Shown here: positions 8,861-17,179 of the stretch, piece by piece | Position numbering within the stretch: the stretch's first letter is position 1 | Layout of the letters: every line of letters begins with the position of its first letter | NCBI GenBank assembly: GCA_033297075.1 | Contig: MU858378.1 | Span: forward strand, 1-17,400 | Direction of reading: 5' to 3' | DNA: 17,400 nt | From: Rhypophila decipiens | Taxonomy: Eukaryota > Ascomycota > Sordariomycetes > Sordariales > Naviculisporaceae | The notes under the pieces: generated by a model | The model's input: the letters and a program-made list of their open reading frames with translations, nothing else | Told to the model about the DNA's origin: nothing | The model's database searches: none | Made by a program: the position numbers and the translations under genes

Positions 8861-10059
8861 ATGTTGCTCACCAATCTGCTGGCCACCCTGGCCGTCTTCG
8901 CCAGCGCCGCAACGGCTGTGGCGACGACTCCTCATCACCGTCGCGACAACGACAAGAAGTGCAAGCCGGACAAGCCCAAGAATCAGCGAAAGGCATGGCA
9001 CACGCTCTCCAACAAGGAGAAGAAAGCCTACATCGATGCCGAGCTGTGTCTCATGAGGAAGCCGGCCACGCTGGGCCTGCCGGGCGCGACGAATCGGTTT
9101 GAAGAGATGCAATCGATTCATCAGGTGCAGGGCGCCATCATCCACAATGTTGTACGTATTCCATGCCCAATAAACTCATCAGTCAGTGTCTGACCTTTTT
9201 TTCAGGGTGCCTTCCTCCCGTATCACCGATACTACATCTACGCCCATGAAAAGTTGCTCCAGGATGAATGCGGATACAAGGGCATGCAACCGTAAGTACT
9301 TGCCGGCAGCATTACTGACTCAAGTGGTTTCTGACACACGCTTCAACAAGCTGGTGGGACGAGACCCGCGATGCCGGCCACTACTCGACCTCAGTTGTCC
9401 TCGACCCCGTCACGGGCTTTGGCGGTGATGGCAGCGGTCCCAACGCGTGCATCACCACTGGACCCTTCGCCTCGTTCGTCAACAACATCGGCCCCGGCTA
9501 CTGGTTCGGCCCCAACTGCATCAACCGTTACATCAACGACTCCGTGAGCGTCATGGCCGGCCAGGCCTACATCGACTTTTGCAAGCAGAAACAGACGTTT
9601 GCCGAGTTTTGGCCGTGCTTTGAGCGGTGCCCGCACCGCAGCGGACATGGTGCTATCGGCGGGAAGCTCCTCGACGCCGTCGCCTCCCCCGGAGACCCAC
9701 TCTTTTACCTGCACCACGCCTGGCTCGACAAGCTCTGGTGGGAATGGCAACAGCTCAACCTGCCCGTCCGCCTCACCGAGATCGGCGGTGTCAATGTCGC
9801 CCCACCGCGCGGCTCACCGCCCGCGCCGGGCTCCGTCAGCCCCAACGCACCCGAGGTCGCGCCTGCCCCGTGGAGCTTCCCGCCGAGCGCGTCGCTGAAC
9901 CCTGATTTGGCCTCGCCGTACCAGAAGCCCGCGGGGGATCCGGGGAATGTGACCACGTTGAATCATGTGCTGAATATGGGCGGCATTGTTCCGAATGTGA
10001 CCGTCGCGGATGTCATGGACATTAGGGGGAGTAGGCTCTTGTGCTATGAGTATGCTTGA
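8861..10059 (+). CDS. Secreted short tyrosinase (type-3 copper phenol oxidase)
   Basis: Three exons, 8861-9151, 9206-9291 and 9351-10059, give 361 residues. The N-terminus (residues 1-21, Leu/Ala-rich) is a signal peptide. Arg27-Arg28 is a possible Kex2-type processing site. The copper A site is visible as H87, H95 and H104 (IHQ, IIHN and the FLPYHRYY block), completed across the first splice. Copper B is H221 and H225 (PHRSGH) with the YLHH pair 247-248 followed by AWLDKLWWEWQ. CGYKGMQPWWDE is formed by the second splice. NDS and two NVT sequons suggest glycosylation. The protein ends in the LCYEY block usual for the short fungal group and lacks the C-terminal shielding domain of longer tyrosinases, so it should not need activation by removing one. 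Expected chemistry is oxidation of phenols or catechols to quinones outside the cell. The natural substrate is unknown. Confidence 0.93.
9152..9205 (+). other. Intron 1 of the tyrosinase gene (54 bp)
   Basis: Donor GTACGT follows Val97 in phase 0, with a CTGAC branch motif at 9190-9194, a T-rich tract and acceptor TTTCAG. Splicing joins IIHNV to GAFLPYHRYY and places copper A ligands H95 and H104 nine residues apart, as the family requires. Confidence 0.93.
9292..9350 (+). other. Intron 2 of the tyrosinase gene (59 bp)
   Basis: Donor GTAAGT, CTGAC branch motif at 9331-9335 and acceptor AACAAG. It is a phase 2 intron: CC joins C to make Pro126, giving GMQPWWDETRDAG, the tyrosinase PYWDW-like block. 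Unspliced RNA would stop at the TAA overlapping the donor. Confidence 0.92.
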
Positions 10060-10432
10060 GGAAGTGGGACGAACATACTTGATTAAGCGGGTGTATAAAC
10101 GGGGCAGTCGTCTTTAATACTGGCACAGGAAACAAACACTACAGTCATAGTTTACTGAATCAATCAGTACTGTTGTTTTCAACAGATTGCGTGGCGGGCC
10201 ACGGATGATAGTGGTGACCATGAGACTGCTCCACTTTGTCAATTGACGGCCGCCCAAATGATCAAAGACTTGGGGCCAATGTCTCTTCAATCAGTCGATT
10301 CAGGATGACGAAGACTTTTCGAAAGCGCAAAGGAGCTTTCAGCTGCAGCCACCCAGCCACCGTTGAGCTCTGGCTGCAAAATTCAAGTTGTCAGGTACGT
10401 CAATGAGCGAGGCTTCTGTAAACCCCGCCGGG

Positions 10433-10473
10433 CGGTTCCCGGACCGGCTGTGCCAAGGGCCGGTCCGGAACCG
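10433..10473. repeat. Near-perfect 15-bp inverted repeat (GC-rich hairpin)
   Basis: The left arm CGGTTCCCGGACCGGC (10433-10448) and right arm GCCGGTCCGGAACCG (10459-10473) are complementary except for one extra C in the left arm. The loop is 10 bases. The arms are strongly GC-rich, so DNA cruciform or RNA hairpin formation is plausible. No open frame or known element end explains it. Confidence 0.7.
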
Positions 10474-10747
10474 TACAGCGTGGGGGGATGCAGGGTGCGG
10501 GGCTCACTCAACGCTGAGTCAAACGTTGATCAAACTGTACAGAGTAACGAACAGCTCAATTGCTCAGAATATGAATCTTCCAACGTGGGTTGTTTTTTAT
10601 GATAATTTTCCTGGAATTTGTGAACTTGCTAACTCTCAAACTTCGGTAAAAATACGAACAGTTTCTCAACCATGGTTAGAGCCCCCTTTTCGTTACGGAA
10701 GAAGCCGATCGACATGGAAAGAGGTGAAGGGACGCCTGGACTTTTAA

Positions 10748-10761
10748 TACATGTACATGTA
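10748..10761. promoter_or_regulatory. 14-bp perfect palindrome upstream of the NLR gene
   Basis: TACATGTACATGTA is its own reverse complement and lies 157 bases before the NLR start codon. An imperfect hairpin (GTAA, CCGA, loop, TCGG, TTAC) follows at about 10770-10793. A dimeric transcription-factor site is a possibility; no factor can be named. Confidence 0.35.
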
Positions 10762-10856
10762 AAATACCGTAACAGCCGATTGTCGGTTACATTACAGTGT
10801 GCAGTCTAGTCAGGTGACCTCAGGCTGCTGTTTGAGGGACGAGTTTTCAGCTCTTC

Positions 10857-10880
10857 ATGTCTCAATCACCCCTCACCTAG
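10857..10880 (+). other. Candidate upstream open reading frame of the NLR gene
   Basis: A seven-codon frame (MSQSPLT, then TAG) lies 38 bases before the main ATG, in another phase. If the transcript starts upstream of it, it could reduce translation of the NLR. The transcript start is not visible, so this is tentative. Confidence 0.25.
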
Positions 10881-10918
10881 CATCGACGGAAACAAGTCAA
10901 GGGCGGCTCTCGCCGATC

Positions 10919-13900
10919 ATGGCCATTCCCCGACCGCGCCGGCTGCCTCATCAAATCTTTGATACCGGACTGTCCATCATTATCGAGCCTGAATCCGGGA
11001 ATACGGTTGCAGAGTTAGTAATCCGCTCACCTTGACTGCCAAGCACACACCTTATGCAAGCTGACGACAATTGCACTGGAAGTATCGTGTTTGTCCATGG
11101 CCTACAAGGGCACCCGTACAAGACATGGGCATTTACAAAGGGAACCGGCAGCAGTAACGATAAAGGGAACTCCGTCACTGACGATGCAGCTGGCTCTCCA
11201 GCCAAGCATCGCCTCAAACGGGCTGGGTCATCGTCGTTCGGAGACCTTCGTCGCCTGCTGCCGAAAAAGGCGAAAACGGCCGCGAGTTCTACTTCTGATG
11301 ACGGCAACTGCCTCACAGATGTGATCTCCCGCGATCCGGATGTTGATGAGGCAGATGGATCTTCGCCTCGTCCGCTTGCATCGAGTACGGGCCCTGTCTA
11401 CTGGCCGCGAGATCTTCTCCCATCCCAGTGTCCTTGGGCGCGTGTGCTCGCCTGGGGGTACGATACAGTCGTCACGAAGACGTTTACTGCGCCGTCCAAC
11501 AAGAACAACGTACTCTCCCATGCAAAGGATCTCCTATTTTCTCTCGGCCGGGAGCGGCCGACCGACCGCCCTGTTGTCTTCGTAGCACATTCACTTGGTG
11601 GGATAATGGTCAAAGAAGTGAGTATGATCGGTTAGAAATAATAATTCCGAGGAAACTAATTCTGCTACTATTTCAGGTGCTTGCAAACTCTGCCGAGTCT
11701 GAGGATCCTACCCTACGGAGCATCGCCCAAAACACAGCGGCGGTCGTTTTCCTTGGAACTCCTCACAGAGGTAGTCAGCAGATGGCCAACCTGGGTGAGA
11801 CTGTCAGGAAGATAGCCAGCTCTATCCTTAAGATGGATACAAACCCCGCGGCATTGGATGCTCTAGGTCTCAGGACGTCCGATCTGGAAAGATGCCAAGA
11901 CTCCTTCTCCAAGTTGTGGCGGACTTCTAACTTTACAGTAAAAACCTTCCAAGAAGGGCTTGGCCTCACAGGTCTCAATATCGGGCTACTCTCGAATAAG
12001 GTTGTCCCCGACTATTCCTCGAGTCTAGGAGACCCACGCGAACGGGTCGAGACCCTTCAAGCAAACCACAGAGATATGTGCCGTTTCACGGGAGCGCAAG
12101 ATCCCAACTACCGAAAGGTGGCTGGGGAGTTGCGACAAATCTATCAAGCCGTCATTGAACGAACAGATCAAAACTTCGATGAGCTTGCCATGTCCGGAAT
12201 GCTGCCGGCCTTCGACACTGAATCCAAGGCTGATGTTCGTCTCAACCACACAAGTAAGGCACGCCGCACAATCTAATGATAACGCTCATAACCGTTGCTA
12301 ATAGCTGCTATCTGGACTCGAACTTTTACAGACGTTGCCGAGATTTTCAAATTTCCCAAGATGAATCGCCGGTTAGGGGCCATAAGCGAGCCAGCCCGGT
12401 CAACCTGCCAATGGCTCTTTGATCATCCCACCTTTGCGACCTGGCTGCGATGCGAAGGGACTGCCCAGCATCACGGACTCCTCTGGGTCTGCGGTAAGCC
12501 AGGGACGGGAAAATCCACCCTCCTTCGGGAAGTGTACCGCGAAATTTTGAAAGCAGTCCCACAAACAATCTGCTGCGTCTTTTTCTTCAACGGAAAGGGC
12601 GGAAGACTCGAGCGAACTCCTGTAGGTCTGTACAGAGCCTTATTATACCAGCTGGCCTGTCGGGCTGCCGATGGGCAATCACTGCTTGCTGCTTCCATGG
12701 CAGAAATTCAGCAACAGCGGACTATGGAAGAGGAACCCTGCGACTCTGAATTCCTGTTCAGCGAGACAGGGGTCAAGAGATTACTGGTTGGGGCTATCAA
12801 CTCCCTGCAAGGTCAGCGAGCTGTGATTCTGATCGACGCCCTTGACGAGTGCGATTACGACGCCGAGTCATCCCGACATGTCGCCTACTTTCTGAGAGAG
12901 CTAACTGACTCGGCCTACGCGTCCGGCGTCTGTCTGGATATTTGCTTTTCGAGCAGACGCTTTCCGCTTGTCTCTCTCCGGGATTGCCCTGAGATATGCG
13001 TTGAAGAGTTCAACAGCGGCGATATTGCACTTTACGTGGACAAGAAGATATCAATGGGAGGACTCAGCCGGCAGACAAATAGCTTTCGCCTTCTACGAAA
13101 CGCAATACTGGCCAAGGCATCAGGGTTATTCCTTTGGGTCGTTTTGGTTGTCGATACTCTGCTCAAAGAGCACGATGAGGGCGCAAGCGTCAAGCACCTC
13201 ATCACACGCACGAGCGAGATGCCGGCCATGCTGGGTGAACTATTCACGGATCTGCTCTCAAAGAACCGGGAGAATGTAGAAACAACGGTTCGATTCTTCC
13301 ATTGGGCAATTCTTGGATCGCCAAGCCTGCGAATCCGTGAGTGGCGGCATATCCTAGGCTTTGTCCGATGTGGCAGCTTTGGGTCTCTGAAGGAATGGGA
13401 AAGCTCACGTTGGTATCCAGAGACCGACGAAGATATCGAGAAACAGATACACAACATCTCAATGGGACTGGTAGAAGTGGTTGGCGCAAGGCTCACTCGG
13501 CCAGGCCTTCCAACTGAGGGTCACCTGGCCGATGATGGCGATTCGATTGGTGCCGGGGCTGGCTCCCTCGTTGCAGAGGGTGAAAACAGGAGCGTTCAGG
13601 TTGTCCATGAGTCAGTTCGTGAGTTTTTCCTGCACCAAAATGGATTTTCAGCGCTGCGTCCGTGGCTAAGGAACCCCATTGGGATGGGCCATCTCGCCAT
13701 GATCCATCACTGCTTTGACTACATGTGCCTCAAGGAACTGGACCGCCTTATCGAAGCGCGAGCGAAGTACATGACGTCGGCCAATCCAGCTGAAGATGAG
13801 AATTCCGTTGCTCTGCACGACACGGCACGGAACCAGCCGAGTTACAGCAGACCCCCAAGCGTGGCCAGCTTTGGGTCCGCCGGGTCGCCGTGTTATTCAC

Positions 13901-15606
13901 CAGCCCCCGGCCGTAATGATCATGCTCCCCCACCTGCTGATGAAGCTCAAGTCCTTGCCAAGCTGAATAACATGTATAAGGACTCGGATGACTGTGAGAA
14001 GTACCGGCTTTCACTGATAATGGGCGACGGCGGCTGGGTTGCCCACGGCTCCCCTGAGCTCAAAGCTTTTCGACCTGCCGAACGGTTCATACAGGAGTGC
14101 CCCTTAGAGACAGAATCAACGAGCAGTAACAAAGCGCTTTCGACTACTTTTTCAGTGGTTCTAGAGGCTGATTTGCCTCTCCTCGACTACTCGACGAGAA
14201 TGGTGATAACCCACGGCCTTCTTGCTGATTTGGCTGCGGAAAATCAAGAAGGTGGACTAGCCCCACGACTCCTTGAAGATGTAGTCCTACGCCTCCGTAC
14301 CCGTGAAATATGGCATCGATGGAAGCTTCTCAACGAGGAAGTCCCTCCACACTGCGGGTTACTGGAGTATCTGGCCGAGAAGAAGCTCAAATCCTGGGTC
14401 AGCATCCTACAAATTGAGCTATCTGCCTCTAGCGACAATCCACACAGTGCTGCTTCCAGAAGGGTAGTGCATGGACGACTCGGGAATCAAGACGCCACGT
14501 ATACGGCCCTCGGGCAGCGTGATGTGCTGACGGCTTCCCAGCCCGTGCGAGAACCACCACTTCATCGCCTGATCAAGGAGCAGAATATAGGCGGTACAGA
14601 GCTCTATTTGAATTCCTTGGAGGTGCCACCCCTGAAAAATAAGCGGCGCCGAGATTTGATTTCTGTGAATGCGGTAAATTCTCTCGGCCAAACTCCTCTG
14701 CATCTCGCAGTGAACATGAATGTCATCGGCTGCTATCAGGATCTCCAGCTTGATAAGCGACTGCTGCGTCTTGGAGCGGACGTCAACGCTAGAGATATTT
14801 CCGGTCATAGGCCGCTAGATATGGCGTGTTCTGTTAAAGAACCGGCCATAAGTCTTATTAGGCTGCTGGTTAAGAATGGCGCCGACTTGGGCTCGCCTGG
14901 GTCCGATATGATGACACCCCTGCAGCAAATCTGTGTGGGTAGCGCGATTGGGATTGCGGATATTGCCGAGGTCCTCCTACAAGCTGGGGCAAGCCCCAAT
15001 GCTGAGGGTACCTCGGGATGCAAGCCACTCAGTATCTGCTGTGAGGCTGGAACCCTGAACCGCCAGCTTATAGCAATACTCATCAAGTATGGCGCTTCGG
15101 TTGACGCACAAGATGGATTTGGTCAGACTGCTCTACATAGAGCCTGTAACCGCCAGGAACCGGACTTTGGCCTTGTCAATATGCTGATCAGCCATGCGAG
15201 AGCGGCATGTGCCCACGATATCCAAGGCCGGTCGGCTTTACATATGCTATGCCTAAGAGGACACCAGAATGCTGGGGCCGTAGGACGGCTGCTGATGGCG
15301 GCGGATTGGTCAATGATCAACGCGAGGGATAACCAGGGCTCAACACCGCTACTCCTTGCAGTGCGTCGCTCGCACCCAAACTTGGACTTGGTGAATGCCC
15401 TGATAACACATGGGGCGTACATCGGCGCGATGGACACAGATGGCAAAACCCCGATCTCAGTGGCACTCGCACGCCTGGATGGAAACAAGGGGCGTGAGGA
15501 CGTTGAAATGGCGGAGTCGGTTCTCAAGGCGGCATACCGGCAGGGACATAGCGCTCCTGAACTTGACTTGCTTCGAGATCGGCTGGATCGGGGGAAACAT
15601 GCATGA
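10919..15606 (+). CDS. NLR-type protein: SesB-like hydrolase, NACHT NTPase, ankyrin repeats
   Basis: Four exons, 10919-11013, 11083-11617, 11677-12253 and 12305-15606, give 1502 residues. The N-terminal alpha/beta hydrolase (about 15-350) has DIVFVHGLQGHPYKTW at 32-47, WPRDLLP at 139-145, the nucleophile motif AHSLGG with Ser202, and the likely catalytic His341 in NHRDMCRF. A roughly 85-residue Ser/Asp-rich and basic insertion (52-136) interrupts it. The NACHT domain has Walker A GKPGTGKS at 466-473, Walker B ILIDALDECD at 577-586, SSRRFP at 618-623 and HESVREFF at 837-844. A Ser/Pro-rich linker (902-950) precedes eight ankyrin-like units starting near 1197, spaced 35-39 residues, ending near 1470. 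Fungal NLRs oligomerise on ligand binding and act in non-self recognition and cell death (family knowledge). The ankyrin repeats would be the sensor and the hydrolase the effector. The ligand is unknown. Confidence 0.92.
11014..11082 (+). other. Intron 1 of the NLR gene (69 bp)
   Basis: Donor GTTAGT, CTGAC branch motif at 11061-11065 and acceptor GGAAG. It is a phase 2 intron: GA joins T to make Asp32. The join turns ESGNTVA plus SIVFVHG into ESGNTVADIVFVHGLQGHP, the family's standard opening. The ATG at 11054 lies inside this intron and would give a truncated hydrolase missing its first strand. The donor is non-canonical at the third base, so this is the least certain splice of the gene. Confidence 0.78.
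11618..11676 (+). other. Intron 2 of the NLR gene (59 bp)
   Basis: Donor GTGAGT after Glu210 in phase 0, CTAAT-like branch motif near 11656 and acceptor TTTCAG. Splicing joins AHSLGGIMVKE to VLANSAES, as expected just after the hydrolase nucleophile. Unspliced RNA stops at the TAG at 11633. Confidence 0.93.
12254..12304 (+). other. Intron 3 of the NLR gene (51 bp)
   Basis: Donor GTAAGG, a CTAAT branch-like motif near 12273 and acceptor GCTAATAG. It is a phase 1 intron: A joins CT to make Thr403. It fuses the hydrolase exon (RLNHT) to the NACHT/ankyrin exon (TAIWTRTFTD). The intron has in-frame stops, so without splicing the two halves are separate. Confidence 0.85.
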
Positions 15607-15997
15607 TGCTGTAATGATGCAGAGGTTTACTTGTCAAGTCTCGGGTTCTGGAAATATTCCGTTTCTGTGGTATTGGAGCTGGGTACCTTTACCCATATTT
15701 TGCACCTTTATGGATGCCTGTTGGGAGAAGCAAGGAGAATGCTGAACGATGATAATGACTTAGGGCCTTACATTGACGGTACATTGAGCACTCCAACTCT
15801 GTCAGACAGTGGTCCTTTCTATATCTGTTTCGCAAAACAACATTTCTTCGCTGTCGTAGTCATAAATTAAATGTAAGGTTTTGGTGGCTGGCTCCTATCC
15901 GCATACTACTGACTTGCTAGACGGGAGCTTGCTAGCTAGCTCTTACAGCCATTCAAAGGCAGAAAAACAACCCTTCCCACCAACAAACCAAGTCGAG

Positions 15998-16048
15998 GGT
16001 CGTGTAGCCTAGTGATCCAAGGCGTCTGCTCACCGGACACGCGAACAG
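15998..16048 (+). pseudogene. tRNA-Val(CAC)-like 5' half, incomplete
   Basis: GGTCGTG (acceptor 5' strand), TA at positions 8-9, and a D-arm with a 4-bp stem (GCCT/AGGC at 16007-16010 and 16020-16023) follow tRNA order. A TCTG strand comes next, then CTCAC, which would present a CAC anticodon. TCTG can pair with CAGA at 16045-16048 only across an enlarged 17-base loop. No T-arm with GTTCGA and no acceptor 3' strand follow. It is not a functional tRNA as it stands; a truncated tRNA copy or a SINE head would fit. The similarity to Val is judged by eye. Confidence 0.35.
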
Positions 16049-16471
16049 AGGGCGACGAGTGCTGTGTTCTTGCAGATTATATTAGGCAAATAAGGCAGAA
16101 AATAAGAAAGAAAGATTAGGAACAGCGGGAAGCGCTGGGATTGTGGGCGGGCGAGCGCTCCCAAACACGGGAGCCCCCAATGCACTCATAGAGTAAGGTA
16201 TGGAGAAAGTTGCGCGCAGAAACAGCACTCCCCCTTCAGCTCTGGCTGAAGGTAGGGTCTATTATACTATCTATACTACTTAGTCCTTGTCTTGACCTTG
16301 CACGGTGCATGACGCTTGGATGCCTCAGGCATCCCAGCAGAATGGAACGGACCTATCAAAAGGGACCGGGAGACTCGAGGTGTCGGGTCCACGGGTCCGG
16401 AGTATGTCATGGCCTGGCTGGGAGACGGCGGAACTCATCTCATTAGGCACTATGGACGAAGATTCTAGACT

Positions 16472-16498
16472 AAAGAGAGAGAAGAAAGAAAGAAAGAA
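16472..16498 (+). repeat. Purine-only simple repeat (GA/GAAA)
   Basis: Twenty-seven consecutive purines begin with GA repeats and continue as GAAA repeats. It is a simple microsatellite-type tract without a neighbouring gene start. Confidence 0.7.
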
Positions 16499-16641
16499 TG
16501 TGTTGTGGTCGTGACACTTTATACCTGAGGTAGGATCCACAGTTGGATCCACTTGGCATCCATCTCGCCAAAGAACGTGGCGTTAACCTTGACGGCATCC
16601 CCGATAGCGTCATCCGTCACAATATACATATCGTGACAAAT

Positions 16642-16899
16642 TGTTAGAAAGAGAGGGGTCAAGCATGGCCTCAACCACCGGCGTTACCGAGTCAACCTAG
16701 TTACCCTAGTCAGGCATCAGCCTGACTAGGCTGACTAGCACTGCCGATAAGTTCAGCTGTTGAGTGGCCTACAGTCTTGTATAACTATAAGTAAGAGCTG
16801 TCTAGGCATATACAAAGAACAACAATGAATGAAGACAATCTTCATCCCTTCCATATATACATCTATCATTTCATCCACGCGTGTGCCGTGCTTCTGACA
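16642..16899. repeat. Possible degraded solo LTR
   Basis: The 258-bp segment begins TGTTAG and ends CTGACA, near-complementary termini of TG...CA type. Inside lie TATA-like stretches (about 16790 and 16852) and a T/C-rich second half, as often in fungal copia LTRs. The flanking five bases (CAAAT and AGAAT) do not match well, so no target duplication supports it. The boundaries are tentative. Confidence 0.25.
16705..16730. repeat. Perfect 11-bp hairpin
   Basis: CCTAGTCAGGC and GCCTGACTAGG are exact complements around the 4-base loop ATCA. A further CTGACTAG copy follows directly (16731-16738). It lies in gene-free DNA and inside the possible LTR. Confidence 0.75.
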
Positions 16900-17163
16900 A
16901 GAATAGTTCTATATAGTAGGAGAACGCTGTGGGTTTTCCGTCCGAGGAATCTTGGACTCCTTATGCAGTAATACTTCAAGTTCATTATCTACTATCTTAT
17001 TCAATCTACTGTCACAATCACCAAGTACGAAGGGTCAACGCGCTAACGAATACTGTAGTATTGTACTGAAAAAGTAAGACAAAGAAGAAAAAAAGGAAAA
17101 GATCAATTCAACAATCGCGGCCATAGGGTAAATGGCCAACGGTTGGCTGTGCAGCCCCACTTT

Positions 17164-17179
17164 CCGATAAGCCGATAAG
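17164..17179. promoter_or_regulatory. Tandem CCGATAAG repeat (paired GATA motifs)
   Basis: CCGATAAG occurs twice head to tail, giving two GATAAG cores eight bases apart; GCCGATAAG also occurs at about 16742. Closely paired GATA sites are typical of nitrogen-regulated fungal promoters bound by AreA/Nit2-type factors. The target gene, if any, would be outside the window, so the role is speculative. Confidence 0.3.

Larger units (their letters stand above)
10060..10918. other. Spacer between the tyrosinase and NLR genes
   Basis: No gene is supportable. It includes a GC-rich stretch at about 10420-10510 with a long imperfect inverted repeat, an AT-richer stretch at 10540-10680, a 14-bp palindrome at 10748-10761 and a short upstream open frame at 10857-10880. 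Overlapping plus-strand frames at 10363-10747 lack recognisable protein features. The second half presumably serves as promoter and 5' UTR of the NLR gene. Confidence 0.5.

Noticed and set aside
5935..10059. Secondary-metabolite gene cluster
   Set aside because: There is no polyketide synthase, peptide synthetase, terpene cyclase, transporter or cluster regulator in the window; a receptor and a tyrosinase alone do not make a cluster.
11428..11676. Start of a separate hydrolase gene in another phase
   Set aside because: The first part of that frame reads through exon 2 in the wrong phase and through intron 2. Only the part from 11677 is coding, as exon 3 of the NLR gene.
12295..12304. Separate NACHT/ankyrin gene starting here
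   Set aside because: The start would be TTG, and the bases are the end of an intron. A phase-consistent splice from 12253 to 12305 joins it to the hydrolase exons.
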